Assembly: GCF_947499065.1 (NCBI RefSeq)
Contig: NZ_CANMMT010000001.1
Span: forward strand, 829,108-893,107
From: an uncultured Tenacibaculum sp.
GTDB taxonomy: Bacteria; Bacteroidota; Bacteroidia; Flavobacteriales; Flavobacteriaceae
Reading direction: 5' to 3'
Length of the DNA: 64,000 nt
Under the pieces are notes generated by a model, which saw nothing but the letters and a program-made list of their open reading frames with translations, was not told the DNA's origin and made no database searches. Below, piece after piece: positions 7,590 to 16,201 of this stretch. The first letter of the stretch is position 1. Every line of letters starts with the position of its first letter. Both the position numbers and the translations under genes were made by a program.

Positions 7590-10277
7590 ATGATGAAAAA
7601 ACTATTACTTGTTGCATTTGTGCTATTTGGCACGGCAATAATGGTTGCTCAGACTACCATTTCTGGTACAGTCAATGACGCATCTCTTGGAGGGCCACTT
7701 CCGGGAGCAAATATTAAGGTTCTAAGGAAGGCTGTAGGAACATCTACTGACTTTGATGGGAAGTTTACTATGACAGTAACAGATAACCCTCCTTTTACAA
7801 TTGAAATTTCTTCTTTAGGGTATCAATCTAAAACAGTTGAAATTACAAAAAACAATCAAGTTGTTGAGGTGGCTTTGACTGAAAATGCAACTTCTTTAGA
7901 TGAGGTAGTAGTTTCTGCTTCTAGAACTCCAGAACGTGTTATGGAATCTCCAGTGACAATTGAGCGTTTTGATTCTAGAGCTATTAAGAACACAGCTTCT
8001 GCATCATATTACGATGGATTAGAAAATTTAAAAGGTGTTGATATTAATTCAGGAGGTTTTACTTTTAAAACAGTAAATACTCGTGGATTTGCTACGTTTG
8101 GAAATGAGCGTTTTGTTCAGTTAGTTGATGGAATGGATAACGCATCTCCAGCATTAAACTTTGCTATTGGGAATTTATTAGGAATTTCTGAGGTAGATGT
8201 AAAAAGTGTTGAGATTTTACCAGGAGCAGCATCGGCTTTATATGGAGCAAATGCATTTAACGGAATTATGTTAATGCGTAGTAAAAACCCTTTCGATGAT
8301 CAAGGAATTAGTGTAGGTTTAAAAACAGGATTAACTAGTCAAGAAGCAGCAGGAGACAATAAGTTTTACGATGCTACAATTAGAATGGCGCATGCTTTTG
8401 ATGATTATTTTGCTGTAAAAGCAAGCTTTTCTTACTTAAAAGGTGAAGAGTGGCATGCTACTGATTATAGAAATACAACTGGTATAGGAGGAACTTATAT
8501 TCCAGGTACTAGACAAAGTGATCCAAATTATGATGGGGCGAACGTATATGGAGATGAGGTTTCAGTTAATTTAGGAGGAGCAATAGGTAATGTAAGTAGA
8601 ACTGGTTATACTGATCAAGAGTTAATGACTAACGAAGCTAAGAGTGTAAAATTCAATGGAGCTATTCACTATCGTCCATTAGGAAATGATAGAGTTGAAA
8701 TTATTTGGAACTCTAAGTATGGTACAGGTAACACTATTTACCAAGGACAAAACAGGTATAATTTAGCTAACTTCTTTATGGAGCAACATAAATTAGAAGT
8801 TAAAGGTAAAAACTTTTTCGTAAGAGGTTACTATGCTGGTGAGGATGCAGGAGATTCTTATGATACTCGTTTTGCTGCAATTAACATTAACAGTAAGTGG
8901 AAATCTAATACAGATTGGTTTGCGCAATATGCGGGTGCATATTTAATGCATGGTTCTCATGCAATTGCAAGAGCAGCAGCAGATACAGGAAGAGCAGTTC
9001 CTGGAACACCAGCTTTCCAAGCGTTATTCAATGAAGTAACTGCTGATCCAGATTTATTAACAGGGTCAAAGTTTAGAGATAATACAAGTTATTACCACGC
9101 AGATGGTAATTTAAATTTACGTGATTATATTGATTGGGCTGAGGTACAAGTAGGTGGTTCTTACAGACAATATAGATTAAATTCTTTTGGAACAATTTAT
9201 ACCGATGCTGATGGGCCAATTAAATATGGTGAATATGGTGTGTATACTCAGTTACAAAAGAAAATGTTAGATGATAGATTAAAGTTTACTGGATCTATTC
9301 GTTATGATAAATCAGAAAACTTTGATGGGAATTTTACGCCTAGAATATCTTTGGCATATGCAGCGGGTGAAAATAAAAATCATAACTTCAGAGCTTCTTT
9401 CCAAACAGGTTTCCGTAACCCAACTACGCAAGATCAGTATATTGGTTTAGCGACAGGTGCTGGATTTATCTTAGGTACAGCTTCTGATAATATTGGTCGT
9501 TTTTCTGCACCAGTAGTAACTACGGCAGGTACATTTACATTAACAGGAGCAGACGTGTTTTCAAGAGGATATTCTGCTAGTTCAATCGCAACGGGAACAC
9601 CAACACTAGCTACAACTGCTTTAGTAAAACCAGAAGAAGTAAAATCTTTTGAGGTTGGATATCGTGGTGTTTTACCATTAGGAGAAAACAAATTATCAGT
9701 AGATTTTAGTACATACTATAACATGTATTCTAACTTTATTTCTAATAAAGATGTTTTAGTATTAGTTGACCCTACTTTACCAGTAACAGTAGCAAACTTA
9801 ACAGATAGAAATTTAGTAAGAACATTTAGTGTTAAGACAAATTCTACAGTTGATGTTGATTCTTACGGTTTAGGAATTGGGTTAAGTACAAAAGTATTTA
9901 ATGGATATAACGTTGGTTTAAACTATACATGGTCTAAATTTAGTTTTGATCAAGCTCAAGATCCAGATTTTGAAGCAGGTTTCAATACTCCAGAGCATAA
10001 GTTAAAAGCTCAGTTTGGACACCCAAATGTATTTGAAAACTTTGGATTTAACGTAAGTGCTCGTTGGCAAACAGAATTTTACTGGCAATCAACTTTCTTA
10101 GAAGGAAACGTAGAAGAAAGAACTGTCCTTGATGCTCAAATTAACTACTCAGTACCTTCAATTAAGTCGGTATTTAAAGTAGGAGGATCTAACCTAACAG
10201 GGAAAGAATACTTAAGTGCACCAGGTGTAGGGGCAATAGGGTCTCAGTATTACATTTCTTGGACAATCAATAACTAA
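7590..10277 (+). CDS. TonB-dependent outer-membrane receptor
   Basis: The 895-residue protein has a signal peptide ending VAQ (about residues 1-20) and a carboxypeptidase-like regulatory beta-sandwich domain (about 22-105, TISGTVNDASLGGPLPGANI). The plug domain follows (about 110-235; SLDEVVVSASRTPERV, then GASALYGANAFNGIM), and then a long 22-strand barrel ending in an aromatic strand (YYISWTINN). It should import a substrate across the outer membrane with TonB energy. The gene 10 bases downstream encodes an SGNH-hydrolase lipoprotein, so the pair may take up and cleave an ester, possibly a lipid or acylated sugar. There is no SusD homologue, so this is not a standard PUL pair. Confidence 0.93.
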   Translation: MMKKLLLVAFVLFGTAIMVAQTTISGTVNDASLGGPLPGANIKVLRKAVGTSTDFDGKFTMTVTDNPPFTIEISSLGYQSKTVEITKNNQVVEVALTENATSLDEVVVSASRTPERVMESPVTIERFDSRAIKNTASASYYDGLENLKGVDINSGGFTFKTVNTRGFATFGNERFVQLVDGMDNASPALNFAIGNLLGISEVDVKSVEILPGAASALYGANAFNGIMLMRSKNPFDDQGISVGLKTGLTSQEAAGDNKFYDATIRMAHAFDDYFAVKASFSYLKGEEWHATDYRNTTGIGGTYIPGTRQSDPNYDGANVYGDEVSVNLGGAIGNVSRTGYTDQELMTNEAKSVKFNGAIHYRPLGNDRVEIIWNSKYGTGNTIYQGQNRYNLANFFMEQHKLEVKGKNFFVRGYYAGEDAGDSYDTRFAAININSKWKSNTDWFAQYAGAYLMHGSHAIARAAADTGRAVPGTPAFQALFNEVTADPDLLTGSKFRDNTSYYHADGNLNLRDYIDWAEVQVGGSYRQYRLNSFGTIYTDADGPIKYGEYGVYTQLQKKMLDDRLKFTGSIRYDKSENFDGNFTPRISLAYAAGENKNHNFRASFQTGFRNPTTQDQYIGLATGAGFILGTASDNIGRFSAPVVTTAGTFTLTGADVFSRGYSASSIATGTPTLATTALVKPEEVKSFEVGYRGVLPLGENKLSVDFSTYYNMYSNFISNKDVLVLVDPTLPVTVANLTDRNLVRTFSVKTNSTVDVDSYGLGIGLSTKVFNGYNVGLNYTWSKFSFDQAQDPDFEAGFNTPEHKLKAQFGHPNVFENFGFNVSARWQTEFYWQSTFLEGNVEERTVLDAQINYSVPSIKSVFKVGGSNLTGKEYLSAPGVGAIGSQYYISWTINN

Positions 10278-10288
10278 AAAAAATAAAA

Positions 10289-11914
10289 ATGAAGAATACA
10301 TTAAAATATACATTTTTATCTGCATTATTTTTAGGTGTTGTAGCCTGTGATGTAGATAACAATTTACCAGAAATTAAAGGAGAGGCAGAAAATACTATAG
10401 CCTTAGTTGCAGGTACTGCAGATTTCTCAAATTATGTAGCAGTTGGAGCTTCTTTTACAGCAGGTTTTTCTGATGGGGCTTTATTTAAAGCAGGTCAAGA
10501 ATATTCGTTTCCAAATACTTTAGCAAAGAAATTTGCGATGGTGGGTGGAGGAACTTTCACACAACCATTAATGAATGATAATATTGGAGGAATGGTAAAT
10601 GGTGGAACAAAAGCTTTAGACCCAAGATTCTATTTTAACGCTTTAACAGGTAAGCCTGAAAGGCTTACAAGTATACCAACTACTGTTGTGGGGGCACCAG
10701 CAACGAATGCACCAAATTTTACAAATTACGGTATTCCAGGAGCAAAAAGTTTTCACTTTGTAGCTCCAGGTTATGGGAGTGCTGCAGGTTTAGCGGCAGT
10801 TCCACCAACAGCAAATCCTTATTTTGTTAGAATGAGTCCAGCTCAATCTACACTAATAGCAGAAATAGCATCAAAACAACCAACATTTTTTACTTTATCA
10901 GAAATAGGAGGTAACGATGTATTAGATTACGCTGTGGCTGGAGGAGCTTCTGGTTCAATAACTCCAACAGCAGTTTTTAATCAAGCATTTGGAGCAATTA
11001 TAAATACATTAGCACCAACAGCAGATAAAAAAGGAGTAGTAGCTAATATTCCTTACATTACAAGTCTACCGCATTTTACAACTGTACCTTATAAGCCATT
11101 AAGCCCAACAAATCCTGACTTTGGACCACAAATTCCAACACTTAATAGAGTTTTTAGTGCTATTAACGGCGTTTTTACAGCAATTGGTGTTCCTGAACGT
11201 TCAATTGTTTTCTCGACAACAGCAGCTAGTGCTGTGGTAATTAAAGATGAGTCATTAGATCCTAAAACAAACGAAATAGTTGGGGCGTTATTAGCAAGTC
11301 CAACTTTCCCTGCTTTTGTAGCTAGTTTTGGTTTACCTACTGATACTGCCACTTTACAAAAAGTAGCTGGTTTATTAGGTTCTTATTATGGACAAGCAAG
11401 ACAAGCAACAGCTGAAGATTTGTTAGTATTACCAAGTAGTGGTATAATAGGTACTGTAAATCAAAATTCAGTTAACTTTTTACTTGGGCAAGGATTACCT
11501 CCAACGTTAGCAGGAATGTTTTCAGCAGAAGGAGTTTCTTTACCTTTAGAAAATAAATGGGTGTTAACTAAAACTGAAGTTGCCGAAATTAAAGCAGCTA
11601 CTGATGCATATAATACTACAATTAAAGCCGCAGCAGACGCTAAAGGATTAGCTTTTGTTGACTTTAAAGCAATCTTAGAGAAAGCTTCAACTACTGGTTT
11701 AGTATTTGATGAATTTAATATGACTACTACTTTTGTTACTGGTGGTCTAGTTAGTTTAGATGGGATTCATTTAACATCAAGAGGGTATGCTTTAATGGCA
11801 AATAAAATGTTAGAAGCTATCGATGCTACTTATGGATCTAACTTTACTAAGGCTAAAGATGGTTTAGCTAAAGCTAAAGATTTTCCAACAAACTTTTCAC
11901 CTACTTTACAGTAA
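10289..11914 (+). CDS. SGNH/GDSL-type hydrolase lipoprotein
   Basis: A 541-residue lipoprotein with the lipobox GVVAC (Cys20). The SGNH blocks are visible: block I as VGASFTAG with the likely nucleophile Ser55, block III as GGND (207-210), and block V as DGIHLTSRG with Asp491 and His494. The spacing is much longer than in a minimal GDSL esterase, with a long Ala/Thr/Pro-rich middle part. By family, it hydrolyses esters or lipids, here probably at the cell surface or in the periplasm. It is almost certainly in one operon with the TonB-dependent receptor just upstream and ends at a strong terminator. The natural substrate is unknown. Confidence 0.85.
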   Translation: MKNTLKYTFLSALFLGVVACDVDNNLPEIKGEAENTIALVAGTADFSNYVAVGASFTAGFSDGALFKAGQEYSFPNTLAKKFAMVGGGTFTQPLMNDNIGGMVNGGTKALDPRFYFNALTGKPERLTSIPTTVVGAPATNAPNFTNYGIPGAKSFHFVAPGYGSAAGLAAVPPTANPYFVRMSPAQSTLIAEIASKQPTFFTLSEIGGNDVLDYAVAGGASGSITPTAVFNQAFGAIINTLAPTADKKGVVANIPYITSLPHFTTVPYKPLSPTNPDFGPQIPTLNRVFSAINGVFTAIGVPERSIVFSTTAASAVVIKDESLDPKTNEIVGALLASPTFPAFVASFGLPTDTATLQKVAGLLGSYYGQARQATAEDLLVLPSSGIIGTVNQNSVNFLLGQGLPPTLAGMFSAEGVSLPLENKWVLTKTEVAEIKAATDAYNTTIKAAADAKGLAFVDFKAILEKASTTGLVFDEFNMTTTFVTGGLVSLDGIHLTSRGYALMANKMLEAIDATYGSNFTKAKDGLAKAKDFPTNFSPTLQ

Positions 11915-11941
11915 TAGAAAAGTAATTTTATACAAAATTTT

Positions 11942-11975
11942 AAAGGCTGAGAATTTATTCTCAGCCTTTTTTTGT
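11942..11975 (+). terminator. Rho-independent terminator of the receptor/hydrolase operon
   Basis: Arms AAAGGCTGAGA and TTCTCAGCCTTT around a short AT loop are followed by a T-run. It lies 27 bases after the stop of the SGNH-hydrolase gene. Confidence 0.88.
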
Positions 11976-12167
11976 TATGTGAATTTTAATAAGGGTATTT
12001 ATTTATAGAAGCCATTTAATTAAACTAATGACGTTAAGTGTCATATACGCCTTTTTAAGAAGGTTGTTTAGCTTGTTGATATGGTTTTGTTATTATGTTT
12101 GTTTATAGTGTTGAAGTAGCTTTAAATCAAGTATCTTATTGTCAAAGATGTTTATTTATTATAAGAC
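11976..12167. other. Non-coding spacer between two terminators
   Basis: This is the middle of a 310-base gap between the SGNH-hydrolase gene and rseP. It is AT-rich and contains only a weak five-base hairpin around 12028 (ATGAC and GTCAT). No gene, promoter box or RNA was recognised in it. Confidence 0.5.
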
Positions 12168-12207
12168 ATAAAAAAACACCGTAATGTTAATTACGGTGTT
12201 TTTATTT
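12168..12207 (-). terminator. Rho-independent terminator of rseP
   Basis: Arms AAAAACACCGTAAT and ATTACGGTGTTTTT form a perfect stem around GTTA. A-runs and T-runs flank it on both sides. It lies just after the minus-strand rseP stop. Confidence 0.85.
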
Positions 12208-12224
12208 TATTTAAGTGGAAAAAG

Positions 12225-13574
12225 TTATTTAAAAAACGTTCTAAATATATCATTACCGTTTGCAAAAAGTAATAAGGCAATTAATAAGATAAATCCTGTT
12301 ACTTGAGCATATTCTAAAAATTTATCACCAGGTTTTTTACCTGTAATCATTTCCCAAAGCGTAAATACAACATGACCTCCATCTAAAGCAGGAATTGGTA
12401 ATAAGTTCATGAAACCTAACATAATTGATAAGAATGCAGTAATGTTCCAGAAAGTTTCCCAGCTAAATTCTGAAGGGAAAATACTACCAATAGAAATAAA
12501 ACCTCCTAATCCTTTATAAGCACCTGTACTAGGATTAAAAATCTTTTTCATTTGCTTAATGTAGTTTGTTAAGGTAGTCCAAGCTTTATTAGTACCAGCA
12601 GGAATTGCTTCAGAAAATGAATATTTCTTTTCTGCTAAGTCATAGTATCCTAATTTTTCTAAATCTTTTAAAGATAATTGAGCAATAGCTACACCAACTT
12701 TACCGTTTTCAGATATTTTAACAGGGATGTCTATTTTTTCATTACCTCTTTTTACAGTAATACTGATATCTTGATTTTTATATTTATTAAGCTCTTTTTC
12801 AGCTTGATCAAAATATTTGATATTAACTCCGTTAATAGCAGTAATTATATCTTTAGGTTGTAAACCGCTTTTTACGTTTGGAGAATCTTCGGCAACTTTT
12901 CCTATAATAAATGGGTATCTTGGTGTTATAAAACTTCCAGCGTTTTTACCACGATCTACTAGTTTTGAAATAAAATCAGTAGGAATTACTTTTTCAATAA
13001 CAGTTCCATTTCTTTCAATGGAATAGTTGTTTCCATTAATAAATTCTAAAGGTAATTCTCTAAATTTTTCAATTGTTTGTCCATCTACAGTAAGTATTTT
13101 ATCTCCAGTTTCTAAACCTAAATCTATGGCTAGTTGATCTTGTACCCATACACCATCTTTTAAGTTTTCGTTAGGTAAAAACTTTTCACCATAAGCATAC
13201 ATTAAACAAATGTATATAACAATACCTAAAACAAAATTTACAATTACACCACCAAGCATAATAATTAAACGCTGCCATGCTGGTTTAGAACGAAATTCCC
13301 ATGGTTGAGCAGGTTTTTTCATTTGCTCAGTATCCATGCTTTCGTCAATCATTCCTGAGATTTTCACATAACCACCTAATGGAATCCAACCAATACCATA
13401 AACAGTATCACCAATTTTCTTTTTAAATAAAGAGAATTTATAATCGAAGAAAAGGTAAAACTTTTCAACTTTAGTTTTAAATAATTTAGCAGGAACAAAG
13501 TGTCCTAACTCGTGCAAAACAATTAAAAGCGATAAACTTAAAATAAATTGTGATGCTTTTATTAATATCTCCAT
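12225..13574 (-). CDS. rseP: RIP metalloprotease RseP (site-2 protease)
   Basis: This is a 449-residue integral membrane zinc protease. The catalytic HELGH motif is at residues 21-25 in the first helix, and the third zinc ligand lies in the C-terminal LLPIPALDGGH motif. PDZ-like regions lie between them (around residues 130-190 and 215-290; SGLQPKDIITAINGV). By family, it cleaves membrane-embedded substrates such as anti-sigma factors and leftover signal peptides. In flavobacteria rseP is commonly found next to other housekeeping genes rather than beside rseA. It is transcribed alone from a consensus -7 box 31 bases upstream. Confidence 0.95.
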   Translation of the reverse strand: MEILIKASQFILSLSLLIVLHELGHFVPAKLFKTKVEKFYLFFDYKFSLFKKKIGDTVYGIGWIPLGGYVKISGMIDESMDTEQMKKPAQPWEFRSKPAWQRLIIMLGGVIVNFVLGIVIYICLMYAYGEKFLPNENLKDGVWVQDQLAIDLGLETGDKILTVDGQTIEKFRELPLEFINGNNYSIERNGTVIEKVIPTDFISKLVDRGKNAGSFITPRYPFIIGKVAEDSPNVKSGLQPKDIITAINGVNIKYFDQAEKELNKYKNQDISITVKRGNEKIDIPVKISENGKVGVAIAQLSLKDLEKLGYYDLAEKKYSFSEAIPAGTNKAWTTLTNYIKQMKKIFNPSTGAYKGLGGFISIGSIFPSEFSWETFWNITAFLSIMLGFMNLLPIPALDGGHVVFTLWEMITGKKPGDKFLEYAQVTGFILLIALLLFANGNDIFRTFFK

Positions 13575-13604
13575 AAAGGCTTGTGTCTAAAATTTAAAAT
13601 CTGA

Positions 13605-13612
13605 CAAATGTA
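13605..13612 (-). promoter_or_regulatory. Bacteroidota -7 promoter box of rseP
   Basis: TACATTTG on the minus strand is an exact TAnnTTTG match, ending about 31 bases before the rseP ATG. Confidence 0.65.
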
Positions 13613-13708
13613 CGTTTTTCGAAAGAGTTCTAAAAGTTTGTACTCTAGTTCGGCTTAGGATTTAACAAACTTTTTAAGTTTAAGAGAGATTAACCCTGTT
13701 TTAAGTCG

Positions 13709-13716
13709 TATTTTTG
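13709..13716 (+). promoter_or_regulatory. Bacteroidota -7 promoter box of the SCO gene
   Basis: TATTTTTG, an exact TAnnTTTG match, ends 16 bases before the ATG at 13732. Confidence 0.65.
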
Positions 13717-13731
13717 TAGAAAAAAGAGAGA

Positions 13732-14409
13732 ATGGACTTTAAATTCTTTAAAAAATCTAAAAGCACTTTAATTTTCTTGTTAGTTTTTTGTGCTATTGGA
13801 ATCCCTGTTTTTTATCATTTAGTAAAAGTTGATGAAAGATTACCAATTTATAACCCTGCTGATATTAATCCAAAATTGGTAGATGCTTCTTTAAGAACAA
13901 AATCCAGAAATCATAAGGTTGGTAATTTTAAGTTAATCAATCAGAATGGAGAAACAATAACAAATGCGGATTATAAAGGTAAAATTTATATTGCAGATTT
14001 CTTTTTTACTCGTTGCCAAACTATTTGTATAGCCATGGCTTATAATATGAGTGAGTTACAAGAACACTATAAAAAGGATGATGATATTATGTTTTTATCA
14101 CATTCAGTAACACCAGTTATAGATAGCGTTCCACAATTGAAAAAATATGCATTAGAAAAAGGAGTTATTGATGGAAAATGGAATGTAACTACTGGAGAAA
14201 AAAAGCATATATATAACTTAGCTCGTAAACATTATTTTGCTGTTTTAGATGAAGGAGATGGAGGAGAGAACGATTGGGTTCATACAGAAAACTTTGTGCT
14301 AATAGACAAAGAAGGACGTATTAGAGGTTCGTATGATGGAACCAAAAAAGAAAACATGCAGAAAATTATAGATGATATTGCATTACTAAAAAAAGAATAC
14401 GAAGAATAA
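13732..14409 (+). CDS. SCO family copper-binding thioredoxin-like protein
   Basis: A 225-residue protein with one N-terminal membrane anchor (about residues 12-30) and a thioredoxin-like domain facing the periplasm. The CxxxC copper motif is at Cys95 and Cys99 (TRCQTIC). The conserved His lies in the later WVHTENFVLID segment. SCO1/SenC proteins deliver copper to the CuA site of cytochrome c oxidase or act as thiol reductases on it. The gene stands alone between a consensus promoter and a bidirectional terminator, so its partner oxidase is elsewhere. Length and motifs are normal. Confidence 0.92.
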   Translation: MDFKFFKKSKSTLIFLLVFCAIGIPVFYHLVKVDERLPIYNPADINPKLVDASLRTKSRNHKVGNFKLINQNGETITNADYKGKIYIADFFFTRCQTICIAMAYNMSELQEHYKKDDDIMFLSHSVTPVIDSVPQLKKYALEKGVIDGKWNVTTGEKKHIYNLARKHYFAVLDEGDGGENDWVHTENFVLIDKEGRIRGSYDGTKKENMQKIIDDIALLKKEYEE

Positions 14410-14440
14410 AAAAGAGACTGTTTAAACAGTCTCTTTTTTT
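14407..14440. terminator. Bidirectional terminator between SCO and SdpI-like genes
   Basis: AAGAGACTG and CAGTCTCTT arms around TTTAAA, with an A-run before and a T-run after. It serves both convergent genes. Confidence 0.85.
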
Positions 14441-14780
14441 ATATTTTATTTCCGTCCTCATCAAAGTTTTTGTTTACTTCTTGTTCTGTTTTAATAACAG
14501 AAACTGCTAGAGATAGTAACATAATAGCCATGGGTTGCCAACTAATATCTTTGCTTATAAAAACAAAAAGTAAAGCGGCTGCAAATGATACTGTAGAATA
14601 AATTAAAAATTGCTTTATAAAAAACGTATTGGCAAATTTCCAAACAGTTTCGTTTTTCATGGTTCTATTGGTGCGATAACCATAAAGTGAGTTAATTTTT
14701 TTGGGGGGAAAGAAATAAAAAATTATACTGAAAAGGAAAAGTAATCCATTAATAGACAGTACATAATAATATGGGTTCAT
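14439..14780 (-). CDS. SdpI family membrane protein
   Basis: A 113-residue protein with three or four membrane helices. The signature YGYRTNRTMKNETVWKFAN (about residues 33-51) is the conserved SdpI/YhfL-type segment. In Bacillus, SdpI gives immunity to the killing factor SdpC; most distant family members, including this one, have no known toxin partner. The gene lies 2 bases after the stop of the serine-hydrolase gene at 14783-16108 and is surely co-transcribed with it. Confidence 0.8.
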   Translation of the reverse strand: MNPYYYVLSINGLLFLFSIIFYFFPPKKINSLYGYRTNRTMKNETVWKFANTFFIKQFLIYSTVSFAAALLFVFISKDISWQPMAIMLLSLAVSVIKTEQEVNKNFDEDGNKI

Positions 14781-14782
14781 TT

Positions 14783-16108
14783 TTATTTTTTTATAGAGTT
14801 TATAATTCCTTTTAATAAAGTGTTCATGTCAGCGTTCTTAGTAAGCCCAGTTCTAACAACAACTAAATCTTCACTTGGCAAAATAAATACATTTTGACCT
14901 TTATACCCATTAAAAGAATACATATTTGTTGGTACATCAGGATAACGCTTTCCTGCATTTAACCATATTTGCGCTCCATACCAACCATCAGAACCTGGAG
15001 TTGGAGTAGTAGCGTATTGTACCCAATCTTTATCAAAAAGGTGTTCTCCATTCCATTCACCATTATGAAGGTATAATAAACCTAATTTTGCCCAATCTCT
15101 TGCAGTTGCCCAAGCATAAGAAGACCCTACAAAGTTTCCACTCAAATCAGTTTCAATGACCATTGAATTCATTCCTATTTTGTCAATTAAATTACTGTAC
15201 CAATAATCTAAATATTCTTGATGCGTTTTAAATTGACTACGGATGATACCAGAAAGCAAATTAGTAGTACCTGAAGAATAATTCCAAGTTTCGTTTGGGG
15301 TACCTACCAAAGGTTTGTTTATTTGAGTTTTAGTCATGTCACTTTCAAGAAATAACATCTTTGTAACATCAGAAATAGTATTATAATCTTCAAGCCATTC
15401 TAAACCAGAATTCATCTGAAGTAGGTTGTGGATTGTAATGTTTTTACGGTCATCATTTCCCCATTCTTTAAATAAATTGCTTTGCTCAACATTAACTTTC
15501 CCTTGACATTGTAAAATTCCTAAAACAGTACTCGTAATACTTTTGGTCATAGACCACCCTAATTGCAAAGAATTCTTATCGAAATTATCAGCATACTTTT
15601 CCGCAATAATTTGATTCTTATAAACTACTAATACAGATCGAGTTTGGTTTCTCGAATTAAAAATAGTATCAATAGTTTCGTTCAGCTTTTTGTAATTGAT
15701 ATTAGAAAAAACAGTGTCTATTTGATTTGCATTTCCATAAGGGAAAGGAGTAGTATTATCGGCCTTTGACCTTTTAGGAACTAAAGGAGTTTTAGAAGCA
15801 TCATAATCATCATTAATCAAAACAGCTCCTAATCCTTTTCTATAAACAGCTTTTCTTTTTAAAAGACCGAAAACAGAACCAGTAGCAGATTTTTCTTGAG
15901 AGTTAATTTCATCAGAAGTTAAGTTTATTGGAGAAAAATTGTTGTCATTTTCATCGGTAAACTCTAGGCTTCTTTCAGCTAAGAAAACAGAAGAAGCAGT
16001 ATTTTTAGCGGAGTATCCAGCTAAAATATTTAATTTAGGGTAATTGTAAACTACAACAGCAATAAGAACAATTGCTAGTAATAATAAAATTCTTTTGATA
16101 TTTTTCAT
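14783..16108 (-). CDS. Membrane-anchored serine hydrolase (beta-lactamase / CubicO family)
   Basis: A 441-residue protein with an N-terminal membrane anchor or uncleaved signal (about residues 5-30). The serine beta-lactamase-like domain follows, with the catalytic SxxK motif SMTK (Ser186, Lys189), a Tyr-containing motif near NYSSGTTN and a late G-Y-x-G-Q segment (FNGYKGQNVF). Family members include penicillin-binding carboxypeptidases, esterases and D-aminopeptidases, and the substrate cannot be predicted. The SdpI-like gene follows at once. A perfect -7 box lies 18-25 bases upstream. Confidence 0.88.
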   Translation of the reverse strand: MKNIKRILLLLAIVLIAVVVYNYPKLNILAGYSAKNTASSVFLAERSLEFTDENDNNFSPINLTSDEINSQEKSATGSVFGLLKRKAVYRKGLGAVLINDDYDASKTPLVPKRSKADNTTPFPYGNANQIDTVFSNINYKKLNETIDTIFNSRNQTRSVLVVYKNQIIAEKYADNFDKNSLQLGWSMTKSITSTVLGILQCQGKVNVEQSNLFKEWGNDDRKNITIHNLLQMNSGLEWLEDYNTISDVTKMLFLESDMTKTQINKPLVGTPNETWNYSSGTTNLLSGIIRSQFKTHQEYLDYWYSNLIDKIGMNSMVIETDLSGNFVGSSYAWATARDWAKLGLLYLHNGEWNGEHLFDKDWVQYATTPTPGSDGWYGAQIWLNAGKRYPDVPTNMYSFNGYKGQNVFILPSEDLVVVRTGLTKNADMNTLLKGIINSIKK

Positions 16109-16125
16109 TAGGGACTCTTTTTTAG

Positions 16126-16133
16126 CAAATGTA
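16126..16133 (-). promoter_or_regulatory. Bacteroidota -7 promoter box of the serine-hydrolase/SdpI operon
   Basis: TACATTTG on the minus strand, an exact TAnnTTTG match, 18 bases from the ATG at 16108. Confidence 0.65.
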
Positions 16134-16174
16134 AGAATTTAATTGATTGGTGTTTATATTTGAAATGCAAGCAC

Positions 16175-16182
16175 TACCTTTG
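16175..16182 (+). promoter_or_regulatory. Bacteroidota -7 promoter box of sufS
   Basis: TACCTTTG exactly matches TAnnTTTG. It lies within an upstream in-frame extension of the sufS frame and so argues for the start at 16202. Confidence 0.65.
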
Positions 16183-16201
16183 TCTTAAATTTACTTTTTA
16201 T

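Noticed and set aside
9434..9691. Minus-strand ORF inside the TonB-dependent receptor gene (and similar ORFs at 1265, 2153, 11089, 16491 and 57799)
   Set aside because: These are mirror readings of well-supported genes, with unlikely composition and no promoter.
14439..16108. SdpI-like and serine hydrolase genes as a toxin-immunity pair
   Set aside because: The serine hydrolase resembles general CubicO enzymes, and no small secreted toxin gene like sdpC lies nearby.
16160..16201. Upstream extension of the sufS frame (start at 16160)
   Set aside because: It runs over an exact promoter box and adds 14 residues unlike the family. The ATG at 16202 gives the standard N-terminus.
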